From Porphyridium purpureum (Eukaryota > Rhodophyta > Bangiophyceae > Porphyridiales > Porphyridiaceae), in NCBI GenBank assembly GCA_008690995.1, contig VRMN01000008.1:558001-622000 (forward strand): a stretch of DNA of 64,000 bases, written 5' to 3'. The notes below the pieces were generated by a model. The model worked only from the letters and a program-made list of their open reading frames with translations. It had not been told where the DNA came from and made no database searches. Made by a program: the position numbers and the translations under genes. Of this stretch, positions 34,704 to 45,700 are shown in pieces; within the stretch, counting starts at the first letter, position 1; each line of letters starts with the position of its first letter.

Positions 34704-36614
34704 CTAGTAAGACGGGTCCCACATCGCCGCCTGGATTTCCACAGCGCTCTGTGGGAACGGGCTCTGCGCAAGATTCTCTCGCGCGGCTTGCTGCGCCACC
34801 GCAAGAGCAATGTGAGCGCTGCACGCGCGGATGGTCTCAAGGTCCGGGTACATGCAGCCCTGATCAATGTTTGCCTGCGGCACCAGCTCGCCGAGCGTGC
34901 GCGCAGCTTCCAAAAACATGCTGTCGGGCACGTGCTTTGCGCGTGACAAAAGAATGCCCAGTGCAACACCCGGGAAGATCATCGCATTGTTTGCCTGGCC
35001 AGGCACAAACACACGACCCTTGTACTCGACGGGCTCAAACGGCGAGCCAGAGGAAAACACCGCGCGACCCTGCGTGTGCAAGTACGCCGCTTCGGCCGTG
35101 CACTCGGCCTTTGACGTCGGGTTGGACAGCGCCATGATAATGGGCCGCTCGTTCAGCTCCGCCATCTTCCGCAGCACGGCGGGCGAGAACGCCCCGCTGA
35201 TGGTGGACACGCCTACCAAGCACGTGGGGCGCAGCTTCTCCACGGCCGCCAGCAGCGCATTTTCGCCAGCCTTGAGCACGAGCGTTCCAGCCGGCTGCGT
35301 GTACTTCTTCTTCATGTCCGACAGATCCTCGCGCTCGGCCTGCACAAGGCCCTTGCTGTCGATAAACGAAATGCACCGTTTGGCCTGCTCGACGCTGTAC
35401 CCTTCCTTGACAAATTCCGCCACAATGAGGTCCGCAATGCCAATGCCCGCGGTCCCGGCCCCCATGAACAGGAACCGATGGTCGATCAACGACTTGGGCA
35501 CCTTGGGGACGCGCAACGCACCAAACACACCAGCAAGCGCCACCGACGCCGTTCCCTGGAAGTCGTCGTTAAAGGTGCAGCATTGGTTGCGATGGATCTC
35601 CAACAGTCGCATCGCGTTTGTGTTGCCAAAGTCTTCAAACTGGATCAGCACGTCCGGCCCAAAGTGGTACCGGAACGCGTCGATCGCCTCCTGCACAAAC
35701 GCGTCGTACTCGGCTCCCGTCACGCGAGGCTGCACAAGCCCAAGGTACAGCTCGTCGGAGCGAAGCTCCTCATTGTTGGTTCCCACGTCCAGCTGCACGG
35801 GCAACGTCTGCCTCGGGTCGACTCCTCCGCACGCGGTGTACAACAGCAGCTTTCCAATCGGGATGCCCATCCCGCTGCATCCCAAATCGCCGAGTCCGAG
35901 AATGCGCTGTCCGTCCGTCATCACAATCGCCTGCACGTCCCGTGTGGGCCAGTTGGCGACCACGTCTTTCAATGCGCCGCGATCCTTGTACGACAAGTAG
36001 AGCCCGCGCGGGTTGCGGAGGATGTGCGCGTGCTTCTGGCATGCCTCGCCCACGGTCGGCGTGTATATGATCGGAAGCGTCTCGCGCAGGTGCTCCTGGA
36101 CGAGTCGGAAGAACAGGCGCTCATTGCGCGACAGCAAGTTCATCAGAAACACGTACTGATCAAGCGGCCGTTCATAGTGGCGCAACGACTCCAGGCACCT
36201 GGCGAGCTGCAGCTCTTGGTTCAGGACCCGGGGTGGCAGCAGTCCTGTGAGTCCCAGCCGCTCGCGCTCGGCGATTGTCGTCGCGGTACCCTTGTACACG
36301 TGCGGGTCATGCATGTAATCCATGGCCTTCCTGTTTGCACTGTATGTCGCCCTCACGTCGTCGACGTGTACGGGCGAGCCCGCGCCGCCGCTGCTCTGCG
36401 CGGTGACTTGCGACGCGTGCGAGGAGGACAATCCACTGCTGTGCACTTGTCGTTTAAACATGCTCATTCCGGCCCACCTGCGCTTGGCGCCCAAGCTCCT
36501 CGCCACCAGAGCCGTCAGCCCCATGGCCATCAATGGCGCACCTGCCAGGCTCACGACGAGCGGCACCGCATGGCTCTGCACGACCAGCGGCGCCAGCAGG
36601 CTCGCTGCACCCAT
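34704..36614 (-). CDS. NAD(P)-dependent malic enzyme, probably mitochondrial
   Basis: A 636-residue malic enzyme, which decarboxylates L-malate to pyruvate and yields NADH or NADPH. Key blocks are YTPTVGEACQ (catalytic Tyr near 184), the malate/metal region LGLGDLGCSGMGIPIGK and LDVGTNN, FEDFGNTNA (Glu-Asp metal ligands near 327), NDDFQGTASV and the nucleotide site GAGTAGIG near 385-392. The extra 80 N-terminal residues are hydrophobic then basic (SLGAKRRWAGMSMFKRQVHSS), consistent with a mitochondrial presequence, though a plastid signal is not excluded. The ATG at 36614 is used; the frame before it has GTG. AACTGTAC lies 85 bp upstream (36699-36706). Cofactor preference cannot be read with confidence. 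Confidence 0.93.
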   Translation of the reverse strand: MGAASLLAPLVVQSHAVPLVVSLAGAPLMAMGLTALVARSLGAKRRWAGMSMFKRQVHSSGLSSSHASQVTAQSSGGAGSPVHVDDVRATYSANRKAMDYMHDPHVYKGTATTIAERERLGLTGLLPPRVLNQELQLARCLESLRHYERPLDQYVFLMNLLSRNERLFFRLVQEHLRETLPIIYTPTVGEACQKHAHILRNPRGLYLSYKDRGALKDVVANWPTRDVQAIVMTDGQRILGLGDLGCSGMGIPIGKLLLYTACGGVDPRQTLPVQLDVGTNNEELRSDELYLGLVQPRVTGAEYDAFVQEAIDAFRYHFGPDVLIQFEDFGNTNAMRLLEIHRNQCCTFNDDFQGTASVALAGVFGALRVPKVPKSLIDHRFLFMGAGTAGIGIADLIVAEFVKEGYSVEQAKRCISFIDSKGLVQAEREDLSDMKKKYTQPAGTLVLKAGENALLAAVEKLRPTCLVGVSTISGAFSPAVLRKMAELNERPIIMALSNPTSKAECTAEAAYLHTQGRAVFSSGSPFEPVEYKGRVFVPGQANNAMIFPGVALGILLSRAKHVPDSMFLEAARTLGELVPQANIDQGCMYPDLETIRACSAHIALAVAQQAARENLAQSPFPQSAVEIQAAMWDPSY

Positions 36615-37999
36615 CTGCACGCGCCCCCCCTTTTCTTCGTGTGATGCTATTTCCCTCGCTTTTACCCGCGTGTTCTCAGCGCGCTCTGTGGTCCGTTCAA
36701 CTGTACTGTGTGCTTGCGTTCATCCAACCCGGCCTGAGGCGACGCGACGCAGTGCGTTGCAACCCCGACGCGCTCGCTCTTCTCCGCATTGACAGTTCCA
36801 CAACAATCCGTTCCACCCACATTCATCACTCATACTCACGCACTCATCCTCTTTATATCTCTCCACACACGTCCTCTCAGATTCCGGTGTCTCGGACCGT
36901 TGCCCGCCACCTCACCATGTTAATCCTCTCTGTTCGTTCTTTCCCTGTTCTTTGTTCTTTGTTCTTTGTGTTTTGTTCTTTGTTCGCAGCACTTGCACTG
37001 CCCGCTCGCTGCTACTGCTGCTACGAGCGCTACTGCTGCTGCACCAGGCGCGCACCTCCATGTCCAGACACCGCTGCACGCGCGTTTACACACGCGCGAC
37101 ACGCGTCGACGCAAGCGAGCTGGTGCTGCCTCACACCCCACCCCGCTCCAAGATTCGCGCGCGGGCGCGAGGGGGGGGGAAGGGGCTTCTCCGTTTACAC
37201 CGATTCATCGTGTACACGCGGCTCCGCACATGAAACGAACGAACGCGGCTTTTAGAGGGGGAGGGAAGGGAACCGTCGGCACTGTACTTTTTCATAGCCG
37301 CACGCGCGTGTCGCTCACAACCCTCGAGCGCACGTGCAACTGCGGCGCAAACACGCTCGTGCGAATCTTACATTCACATACCGACTAAACGACTAAACGA
37401 CTAAACGACTAACACGACGAACGACGAACGACGAACCGACCAGGCGAAGGAACGAACGGACGACTTGGCGGGATAACGGCGCAACGGGTTAACGACTAAA
37501 CGACTTACCGACTGAACCGGGTCAGGCGTTGATGAGATACCTTCGGCTTAACGGCTTAACGGCTTAACGGGTTAATGGGTTAATGGGTTAACGGAGAATT
37601 GAAAATTGGTCTTGTTTGGGGAAGAAGGGGGATGAACAGTGGTTGAGCGAATGGGGTTGTGCGGTGAGAGAAGGGGGGTGTTGAAGTGGGTTGGGGCGGT
37701 TGCGCCGGGAGGAGGGCGCTGGAGGAAAGTAGCGGGCGTTTGGAGAAGGTCTGGCCCTGCGCATGGCGCTTGGCGCATCGCGCGTGGCTGCGTTGGGTGT
37801 TGTGGGCGCGGAAAGACAGCAAGTTGGAACAGCTGTACATTGGCTCGCTTTGGTGAGTTGATGGCCACGGTGTTTTCCGGGCTGGACGGATCACTCACAT
37901 CGCGGCGCTGCGACATTCATTTTACGGAGACGTGCGCGTGGTCTAGATGTGCGTGCGCAGCGGTCTGGACTAGAAGCGGCGCGGCGGTGGTAGAGAGGG
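36615..37999. other. Divergent intergenic region between malic enzyme and the coiled-coil gene
   Basis: 1.39 kb. It contains AACTGTAC near malic enzyme (36699-36706), CACTGTAC (37280-37287), TTCTTTGT-type repeats (about 36937-36985) and a stretch of octamer repeats (37382-37595). No gene is supported. Confidence 0.4.
37382..37595 (+). repeat. Cluster of related octamer repeats (CGACTAAA, CGGCTTAA, GGGTTAAT)
   Basis: CGACTAAA is repeated about four times (37382-37412), with ACGACGA variants after it. CGGCTTAA is repeated three times (about 37543-37567), then GGGTTAAT-type units (about 37569-37593). Each unit is 8 bp and has the form GNNTAAAC with small changes, like the minisatellite in the gypsy element. 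Confidence 0.8.
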
Positions 38000-38641
38000 A
38001 TGGACGCGGAAGTGTGGGACGAGCGCGCGGCGCGTGCATTTGAGGATGAGACAGAGGCGCGCATTGCGCAGGTGGAAAAGCGCCTGCAGGATTCGGGTAG
38101 AGCCATGTTTGGGTCCAGGAGAGACGAGATTCTGCGCGACGTAAGCCACGTGAGCGAACTGCAGACACGCTTTCTGGCAGAACAGCGCGACATTGAGGCC
38201 CGCTTTCAGGCATCGATGGCCGCCGCCGCAGCTGCTGAAGCAGGGGCAAATAAAGCAGCGTCAGGGACGCCTGATGACGCCACACGCGACGCGCATCCGC
38301 ACGCCCATGCACACGCGGCCGGGATCGGCGACCCGGCCAATGCCGCGCAGTCGAATGGCGCTTTGAGTCCACGCGCAAAGGCAGAGGCCGCGGCAAAGCA
38401 GGAAGAGCGGCTCGATCGCATTGCACAGGCAATGCGAGAAAAGGATAAGAGTAGCAAGTCGCTCATGGAACGGCTGAGCATAATCAGTACCGAGATCAGG
38501 AAAATGTGCGACAAGCTGGAGCAGACCAAGGACGACAATGAAGACGCAAACGACGAGGACGCGTCTGCTCACGTCCAATCGTCCGCAGTCGACGGCGCGG
38601 AAGAGGATGATGATATTTTCCACGACATGGGGGGTGGATAA
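38000..38641 (+). CDS. Coiled-coil hypothetical protein
   Basis: A 213-residue hydrophilic protein I do not recognise. Two helical, heptad-like segments are seen (about 8-75 and 135-180). Between them is an Ala-rich and His/Ala-rich linker (HPHAHAHAAG near 99-108). The tail is very acidic (DDNEDANDEDA, EEDDDIFHDMGGG). There is no signal peptide or membrane segment. The ATG at 38000 is the first in frame, and codon use matches the neighbours. The gene is convergent with VPS52, 101 bp away. It could be a small subunit of a tethering or trafficking complex, but nothing in the sequence proves that. Confidence 0.7.
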   Translation: MDAEVWDERAARAFEDETEARIAQVEKRLQDSGRAMFGSRRDEILRDVSHVSELQTRFLAEQRDIEARFQASMAAAAAAEAGANKAASGTPDDATRDAHPHAHAHAAGIGDPANAAQSNGALSPRAKAEAAAKQEERLDRIAQAMREKDKSSKSLMERLSIISTEIRKMCDKLEQTKDDNEDANDEDASAHVQSSAVDGAEEDDDIFHDMGGG

Positions 38642-38742
38642 ACGCCCTTGGAGTTGGCAGATTCTGCTCCATTTAGTGTACAAAGCGGGATGCGCGCGAA
38701 CATATACACGCACAACCCCTCGCGAATCGTCGCCACTGAGCG

Positions 38743-40980
38743 TCACACGCCCTCAAGCGTGCTCAGTTTGCGGATTTCAAATACCAGCGTTGTTGTCGCG
38801 ACCATGATGCTCTTGAGAGACGGGTTCACTGCCTGTACAATACCTTCTACGCGTTTGTGGTAGCTCAGCAGCTGCGCGAGACAGCGCCGCAGCACGTCCA
38901 TTCCCATGTCGAGGTTTGGGAACTCGCGAAAAATCTCAGAGCGCATGTGCTCAATCACAAGCACATAATTATTAGTAAAGTTGCGCAGCACGAGCCGCAA
39001 TTTGGCCTCACTAATCTCTAGCTGCGAGCCCTTGTCGCGGTGCTTCTGCGCTAGACGAACAAGGCCCAGGACGTCTGGGAAATGATCCGATAACTGCTGC
39101 TCCACGTATGCAGCCGCGTGGCCCGCAACTGCGTCCTCGAACAGGCCGGCCTCCTCCATCGCCAGCGCCTCGGTCGTCCCCCTTCGCTCAGGCCCCGCAG
39201 GAGCATCAGCATCCGTCCTTGCGCGGCTGCTGGGCGAGCCTGACCCTTCTTCTTCGCGTGCCGAGGTGAGCGCCATATCTTGATGCCGCAGACCAGCTTC
39301 CTCCATAAATGAAAGCACCAGATCGTAATTGTTGATGAGGAACGCGTAGCGCAACTTGGGTTTCGGGTACAGCGCGGCGACGCGCTGAATCAGGCCCTGA
39401 TACTCGGCACGCAGACGCCGAAGTGTTTCACGAACCGTGTCGTCTGGACGCGGTGACGAGCTCATGCTGAGTACGCGCAGGACGCTGGCATTCATTTCGG
39501 CAAAGCGCCGAGACACGATTTTCGGACTCACGTCGTTTGGGTTTGAAAACAAGGATGCTGCGCTCGTGGACTGGAGCACCTTGACGTTTCCGTCGAGCAG
39601 CTCCTTCACTTTGGGCTTGAGTGCGATCGCGCCCTGCAAAAACAGCTCCTCCAGCTCTGGCAGTTTTCGGCGCTTCAATTCATGCGAAAAATTTTCGTTC
39701 ATCACCAAAAGAATCAGCAGACCAATGGGGTCGTGCGACGCGGCGACGTGCGTGCGCAGTGCATCCAGAATAATACCGACAATGGGTTCAAACAATGTGG
39801 CGAACAGAGCACCCGGCAGCTCGCCGAACAGGTGAACATCAAACACGGCTTCCGAACCACACGTGTCGAGCAGCATCTTGCACAACGATCGGTAGATTTC
39901 CTCGAATAGGAAACGCTGGTTCTTGGACGTCGCGACGGCCAAGATAACGGCCGGAGCCGCGAGGTTGGCGAGCGCGCGCTCGCGTTCGCCAAGACCGAAC
40001 AAGCTGCGGTGTTGGTGCTGCTGTTGCAGCATTTGTCCGATCGAGCCGAGCCAACCCTGACCCTGGTCCACCAGCAACTCGCCCTCGCGCCCTAGCTCGT
40101 CCTTGAGCTCAAGCAAGCCAGCCAAGTACTTGTTGAACAAGTGCGCGTACAGCACGGACATGGTGTCAATATAATCTGCGCGCACCTCAATGAACGATTC
40201 CGCGCTGTGGTCCTGCAAGAACTCGAACAAGTATTGCTGCTTGAGCAGCACGCTCTCCTTGATGATCTGAATGTTGGTGTTCGGGCGCTTGAGCATGGCG
40301 AGTTTGAGCAGCAGGTGGTCCCGCACGCGCGAGATGGCCTTGAGAAGCAGACGCTCGAGCTGCGGCCGCATTTCCCTGTATGCCGCAGATCGTTTGGTAT
40401 CTTCGAGCTCATAAAACGCCACTTTCTTGCTAAGCAGCTGAAGCGCGCTGGTGTACTTGTCGCTGCCGACGTGGCCGTCGACAATGCAGGCGACGAGCTC
40501 GATGGGCAGCATGATTTCGTCCAGGAATGCCGTGATGTGCGCCTCTGAGCGGCCCTTGAGCTGAGCGCTTCGGGAGCAAGCGACGGTCTCCATTTCGAGG
40601 CGCTTCATCTCGTCGATGAGCTGTGCGAGGCGATGCGAGTGCTGGAGCATCTGCGACTCGATTTGCAGCAGGCCGCTGTCGCACGCGCGCATGCTGTCAT
40701 TGAGCGCGTTGAGCGCGGCGCCCTGCTCGACAAAGCGCTCGATGGAGCCGGCCTCGATAGACCGAAGCTCTGCCTCTAGCTCGAACGCGAGCTTTGCGAG
40801 CTCGGCGTCTGCCAAGGCGTCGGCATCGCGCAGCACGTGCGCGACGCGCTCGGAGCGCAGTGCGGCTGCCATTTCGTCCAAGTCGAGCGCGAAGAGGTCA
40901 TCGTCCTGCTTTGTGTCGAGCGCCAGCGTGCTCCACAGCAGCTCGGTCTCCTCCAGAAACACCGCGCTCCCTGCCTCCAT
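38743..40980 (-). CDS. VPS52: VPS52, subunit of the GARP/EARP tethering complex
   Basis: A 745-residue protein matching VPS52/SAC2. This is a CATCHR-family subunit of GARP, which tethers endosome-derived vesicles at the trans-Golgi, and of EARP at recycling endosomes. The N-terminal coiled coil holds the conserved run LNDSMRACDSGLLQIESQMLQHSHRLAQLIDEM near 120-160. The VPS52 block follows: FLDEIMLPIELVACIVDG, ALQLLSKKVAFYE, KAISRVRDHLLLKLAML, NIQIIKESVLLKQQYLFEFLQDH and EVRADYIDTMSVLYAHLF. The frame is open to 41313, but that 111-residue extension is Arg-rich and lies in promoter DNA. ATG 40980, directly after a pyrimidine/GA leader, gives a length close to human VPS52 (723). Confidence 0.88.
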   Translation of the reverse strand: MEAGSAVFLEETELLWSTLALDTKQDDDLFALDLDEMAAALRSERVAHVLRDADALADAELAKLAFELEAELRSIEAGSIERFVEQGAALNALNDSMRACDSGLLQIESQMLQHSHRLAQLIDEMKRLEMETVACSRSAQLKGRSEAHITAFLDEIMLPIELVACIVDGHVGSDKYTSALQLLSKKVAFYELEDTKRSAAYREMRPQLERLLLKAISRVRDHLLLKLAMLKRPNTNIQIIKESVLLKQQYLFEFLQDHSAESFIEVRADYIDTMSVLYAHLFNKYLAGLLELKDELGREGELLVDQGQGWLGSIGQMLQQQHQHRSLFGLGERERALANLAAPAVILAVATSKNQRFLFEEIYRSLCKMLLDTCGSEAVFDVHLFGELPGALFATLFEPIVGIILDALRTHVAASHDPIGLLILLVMNENFSHELKRRKLPELEELFLQGAIALKPKVKELLDGNVKVLQSTSAASLFSNPNDVSPKIVSRRFAEMNASVLRVLSMSSSPRPDDTVRETLRRLRAEYQGLIQRVAALYPKPKLRYAFLINNYDLVLSFMEEAGLRHQDMALTSAREEEGSGSPSSRARTDADAPAGPERRGTTEALAMEEAGLFEDAVAGHAAAYVEQQLSDHFPDVLGLVRLAQKHRDKGSQLEISEAKLRLVLRNFTNNYVLVIEHMRSEIFREFPNLDMGMDVLRRCLAQLLSYHKRVEGIVQAVNPSLKSIMVATTTLVFEIRKLSTLEGV

Positions 40981-41535
40981 CTTCTCCCTGTTCCCTCTCT
41001 CCCTCATTCTCTCTCCATCCCGCACGAACCTCAGAAGTTCTCTTGAAACTGTATCCAACCGATAACCCGATAAACCGAATGTGCCGGTCGATGAAGCGCG
41101 TGAAACGAACCGAACCACCGCGCCCAAGTGGCGCCGCAAGCGGTTAGCCGCCAGCCGAACGCGACCGCGCGTGCGGCACAAGAGGCCAACCGGTCGACAC
41201 TGTACCCTTCCACAGACTGGAAGAGTTGTGATTTTCGGCATTTTCGGGGGCATGTTTGGAGGCGGCACGCGGAGTACAGTGATTGCGCCATTCGTTCCGC
41301 CATTCCCTCGCATTCACGCGCGAAAAGTGGGCACGAGCGGAAGCGAAACGCGCGCGTGTTGCGGCTTTGGCGCCACGTGCTGGTGAGAAGGAAGAGAAGG
41401 AGATAGAGAGAGGGAGAGAGAGAAGGAGGCAGGGAGGCAGGGAGGCAGGGAGGCAGGGAGGCAGCGAGGCAGCGAGGCGGCAAGAGAGCGAGGCAGCAGC
41501 TCAGCTCAAAGGCAAGGCAGCGAGAGAGAAGGGAG
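40981..41535. promoter_or_regulatory. Shared bidirectional promoter of VPS52 and RPA2
   Basis: 555 bp between divergent genes. CACTGTAC (41198-41205) and GTACAGTG (41275-41282) form an inverted pair, as in the POLE2/NSE3 promoter. GA-rich leaders on the respective sense strands adjoin both start codons. A GGCAGGGA octamer repeat (41428-41475) lies in the RPA2 leader. Confidence 0.6.
41428..41475 (+). repeat. Octamer repeat GGCAGGGA / GGCAGCGA, about 6 units
   Basis: Four GGCAGGGA units are followed by two GGCAGCGA units inside the purine-rich 5' leader of RPA2, ending about 60 bp before its ATG. Confidence 0.85.
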
Positions 41536-42426
41536 ATGGCGGGGTACGGAGGTGGATATGGAGGTGGGTATGGAGGGGGAGGGGGATATATGGTGAATTA
41601 TGGGGATGCGGCAGGTGGGTATGGAGGTGGGTTTGGCACGCAGACGGCCGGGGGAATGGGAGCAGATGGGTTTGCGCAGGGCGGGCGGGCCATGGCGTGC
41701 GTGCCCGTGACTCTGCGGCAGCTGCTGCACGCGGAGAATCGGAACCAGGACGATAATTTCACCGTCGACGGACTGCCCGTGCAGTCCGTCACCACCGTCG
41801 CGTGGATTCTGCACGTGGAAAAGCTCGCCACGGAGATCAGGTTTGTGCTGTGTGACTTTACAGGCTCCATCACGGCAAACTTTAAGCTCGATCCCACCAT
41901 GCCGTCCAATGCGCAGCAGAGCTTGCAGGAGCGCACCTATGTGCGCGCCATCGGAAAACTGAACAGCATGGAGGGCGAGCGTTTCCTTACGCTCGACCAC
42001 GTGTGGGCCATAGAAGACCACAACGAGGTCACCTTTCATCGCGTCGAAATCGTGCACATGCACATGCGCCAGGCAAAGGAGCGCTCGGGCGGCGTCATGG
42101 CCGCGGCCGCGGCTGCGGGCATGCACGGCCACGCACAACCTGTACAGCCTGCGGCGCAGTTTGGTGCAAACGCCAGTGCCATGGGTGACCATCATGCAGC
42201 CTATGGCGCAAACGGTATGACGCCTGCGCAGCAGGCGCTGCTCAGCTCGATTACAAGTCTGCACGTGTCACACCCCAACGGCGTTCACCAGGACGATGCA
42301 TTTGCAGGCCTGCAAAGCCGCTTCTCGCGCGACGATCTCACGCAGGCACTCGATTTCTTGCAAATGGAGGGACACATTTACACAACCGTATCTGAAGCAC
42401 ACTTTTCACCATGCATGACTGGGTAG
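41536..42426 (+). CDS. RPA2: Replication protein A 32-kDa subunit (RPA2)
   Basis: A 296-residue middle subunit of the single-stranded-DNA-binding RPA heterotrimer, working in nuclear replication, repair and checkpoint signalling. Residues 1-45 are Gly/Tyr-rich (GGGYGGGYGG), replacing the usual Ser-rich phosphorylated tail. The OB-fold (DBD-D) spans about 55-175, from VPVTLRQLLHAE through VDGLPVQSVTTVAWI, RFVLCDFTGSITANF and VRAIGKL. An Ala-rich linker follows, then the C-terminal winged helix at about 235-296 (GVHQDDAFAGLQSRFSRDDLTQALDFLQMEGHIYTTVSEAHF), which recruits repair factors. Length is close to human RPA32 (270). Confidence 0.93.
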   Translation: MAGYGGGYGGGYGGGGGYMVNYGDAAGGYGGGFGTQTAGGMGADGFAQGGRAMACVPVTLRQLLHAENRNQDDNFTVDGLPVQSVTTVAWILHVEKLATEIRFVLCDFTGSITANFKLDPTMPSNAQQSLQERTYVRAIGKLNSMEGERFLTLDHVWAIEDHNEVTFHRVEIVHMHMRQAKERSGGVMAAAAAAGMHGHAQPVQPAAQFGANASAMGDHHAAYGANGMTPAQQALLSSITSLHVSHPNGVHQDDAFAGLQSRFSRDDLTQALDFLQMEGHIYTTVSEAHFSPCMTG

Positions 42427-42743
42427 CTGAAAATCAGAGAAAAGCCGTGTTGCGGCGTCTCCATGGTAAGGCGTCGACGTGTCGGATGGTGAGGGTTCAA
42501 TCTGTGAATTTAATCATTTTCTGGGTGCGGGTCCGCTCAACATGCACCGAATGTCTTTCTCCTCCTCCGGTCTCGCAAATCATTTGAGACTTGCGCGTCC
42601 AAACTGCAGCATGAGTCCACGATGCGCACTATCAAGGGGGTTGTACATACCCGGAAAAGAGCCTGATCAAGCATCTGTGGGCGGTGTACCATCGGGTTCT
42701 GAATATCGATCACCGGCGCGCAGATTATCAGCGACACAAATTC
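42427..42743. other. Convergent 3' region between RPA2 and the PWWP gene
   Basis: 317 bp. A GGTTCAA at 42494-42500 looks like a tRNA B box, but no tRNA can be folded around it. Otherwise nothing is recognised. Confidence 0.4.
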
Positions 42744-45700
42744 TCAAGACAAGCTGCACCGAGGAAAGGATTTCTTTGCTTCCCCGGACTCTGGAGTTGA
42801 CCCTCGCAAAGTCGCAAGCGCAAGCCCTTGTGCACTGGATTCAGCTTGCTTTGAGTTCTTCCCCTCAGCATCTGACGGCTGGACATTCCCGTCCAGAGGA
42901 TCGTCCTCGGCTTTCTGTTGGCTTTCTCCCGCGTTTTGATGGTCCTGTGCGCCGTTCCTTTCTTCCAGTGCGGCAGCTGACTTGTCTTGCGCGCCATCCG
43001 CGTCAAAATCCGAAGCGTACCACCCAAAAAACGTTTTTGCCATGTCAAGCACATGATCCGCGGCTGTTGTTTCCACCTCGGCGAGCCACTCCCTTGCATC
43101 CTCCACAGCGCCTCTGATCTGTTCATAGTCCTTGTGTGAAGCACTCGGCAGCTTACCCTCAATGGCGCACTCCGCCAGACTGAATTCGGCCAGTTCATTC
43201 CGTGACGCTTGGAGCCATGCTCCTTGGTCATGACCAAAAAATTGCAGCCAAATCCTGCCTGTCTTTGGGTGTATCCACTGTCTGCTCTTCACGTTCGGTA
43301 GCACGACACCTGGCCACCATGGAAATCCACGCACCTTTCCCCATGCCACGCTACCCAGCTTGACCTTACCATCAAGAACCCTTGACACAGGTGCACACGT
43401 CCCTGCATTGGATGAATGGGACGGAGAATTGCGTGAGTGATTGCGGCTTGCTCCACCCTTTTCAGCAGCATCCCTCTCCACTATCTCGCCCTGGGAACTC
43501 TTCTCTAATGCGTGAGCCCCATCCTTCCCGTCACTCGAAGCGTCGAGCACAGCTTCCAGACGGCTTTCGATCTCGGAAGGAGCAAGCTTAGGGACAGGTG
43601 CTTCAATGAATGTCGGGACTATCCTACTGGTCGTCTCTTCAAACGGGCTTTGAGTGCTTGCTCTGCTCTGCAATGCGATGCGCGCGCTCTTGGGCGAATC
43701 CCTGCTTGGATTCTTGCCAATCACAAGTTTAGCATTCTTGTCGTTAGATCGCGCCAATTCGTCTCCACGCACAACTTCAGCATTTATCGCTTCAGGAATA
43801 GTTTCGGTCTCTTCCTCCTTTGGCCTCGACGGCGCTTTATCCGAGTCGCGCTCTTCGTCCGACGATGTCTCCCTTCCGTGTTCGTTATCAGAATCGGTGT
43901 CCTGTGTGCAGTTGTTGTGCTGAGAGAAGCGCATGAAAAGCGCGAGTTTGAGCTTCACCGGAATGCATTTCTCCGTACGATCGAGCGAGATGCAGTGACT
44001 CACCCGCTGCAAAGCCTTGAGCAAGCGCGTCAACAATCCGCGCTGCTTGGGGCTAAGCTCGCCTACGAAGGAAAGGTCGATGAGAAGCGTGAGCGCAGTG
44101 TCAAGCTCTCTTTCCATTTGCCTGTACTCGGACGGGTCACCTGTGAATCTACCAACTGCAATGTCCACGCAACCAACAAGGTACGCGAGCAGCTCGGATC
44201 GTGGCGCCTGAGCGAGTGCGTGCTCTGCGCGCTTTCCGTGCACTTGCAGACTCAGCAATTCGAGAATAAGATTTCGCCGAATCGTCCATGCGCCTGAAAC
44301 ATTTCTGAGCAGAAACGAAATCGTGTCCATTGCGACACCATTCACGACCAATGCATCTGCTTCCTCAAAGTGGACGGGAGGATACAACAGGTTGTGCACC
44401 GCGTGCAGCAGACTTTCGTGCTCAGTCCATCGCGGCAACGTACGCAGAAGAAGCGTCGCCACCCAGTGCGCAATGCCGGACACCAGAGCGTGATGCGTGC
44501 GCATCTGGTTCAAGGCTACGACCAAAAACACCAGCCAAAGGGCGTCCTGTACAAGATCGGTCATTACTGTATGGTCTTCAAGTGGACAATGTGCAATCAA
44601 GTATGCCAGACGCAGCGAAGATAGCACCATCCAGCGGCCCACGCGAATTCCACATCGCTCACTAAACGCTCGATTCCCGCCCGCCTCAGCGTGCACTGAG
44701 CTATCCATGACAAGAAGCTCGGAGAGGTATTCACGCGCACTTTCACCGACACCGATTGACATGCCAAGGAGCGCCGTCCAGACACTTTTCGACGAGCCAG
44801 AAGCGCCCTTCAGAAGATCAAATGTGTAAGAGGCGCTTCGATCTGGCACGACTCCCTTTCTGCCGCTTGGAAGCGGCGCGCACTGGCCGTGTGAGAAGAG
44901 AAGGCCCAATAAATAATAATATTTGCCCGCTGCCGTTTCTTGTTCGATATCCGAGTCATGGAATGCGCGCGTGGCATGCCAGAATGCACAGTCTGCTTCG
45001 TTGCTGGTCAAGGACATTTCGGCATACATGAAAAAAACAGACTTTGGTCGATCGCAAATATTGGACCAAGGGGTGGCCATTCCAGAGCGAACTGACCGGG
45101 CAGTACATGTCAGGTCCACCCACTGCTCCAGCAATTTGCGCACGAGGGTCTGCTTTGCAATATCTAATTCTTCTTCTCCGAGCTGCTCACTGGCCTGCGA
45201 ATTCAGAAGCACGTGGCGAGCGCCATCGTTCGGCTCCCAGCTTTCTCGGGACTCACGCAAGCCGTCTTGATCACTACCAGCGCCAATGCTCTTCAAAATA
45301 TTCTCAAAAGTCCCTCCTTGGTCTGCAGTAGAATCGGCGATCTGCCGGCGTAATTCAGCAATCTGCTGCTGCTTTTCTACTTTCACCTTGCGCTCCGCCA
45401 AAAATGCGTCCACATTTGACTCACGACGTACCATCTCGTTCCGCCGGCGCGCCACGACGCCACTAGGTACGCCGAGCGCTGCCACCCGTTCATCCATCCA
45501 AGAGTCAGCCGGAGCAGATGTGCTGTCCGTGCCCGTCAAAGTACCGTTTTCTTTCCGCTTTTCGATGCGTGTGAGAAGGTCACGTTCCTCTTCCGAGCCG
45601 AGCTCGCTGCTTGATGCCGAGCTTGACTGGCTTGGCTCCGGGCATGGCTCGGAGGTGCTGAGGACTACATCAGACACACGTCGTGATTTGCGTCCAGTTT

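Noticed and set aside
35478-36644. 388-residue frame antisense to malic enzyme
   Set aside because: Antisense shadow; the opposite strand encodes a fully conserved enzyme.
37382-37595. TAAAC octamers considered as telomeric repeats
   Set aside because: Short, mixed units in the middle of a gene-dense region; no long homogeneous array.
40981-41313. In-frame extension of VPS52 up to ATG 41313
   Set aside because: Arg-rich translation of promoter DNA that contains the CACTGTAC pair; VPS52 length fits ATG 40980.
42440-42510. tRNA-like A and B boxes (TGGTAAGGC, GGTTCAATC)
   Set aside because: No matching T-stem or acceptor strand can be found upstream or downstream, in normal or permuted order.
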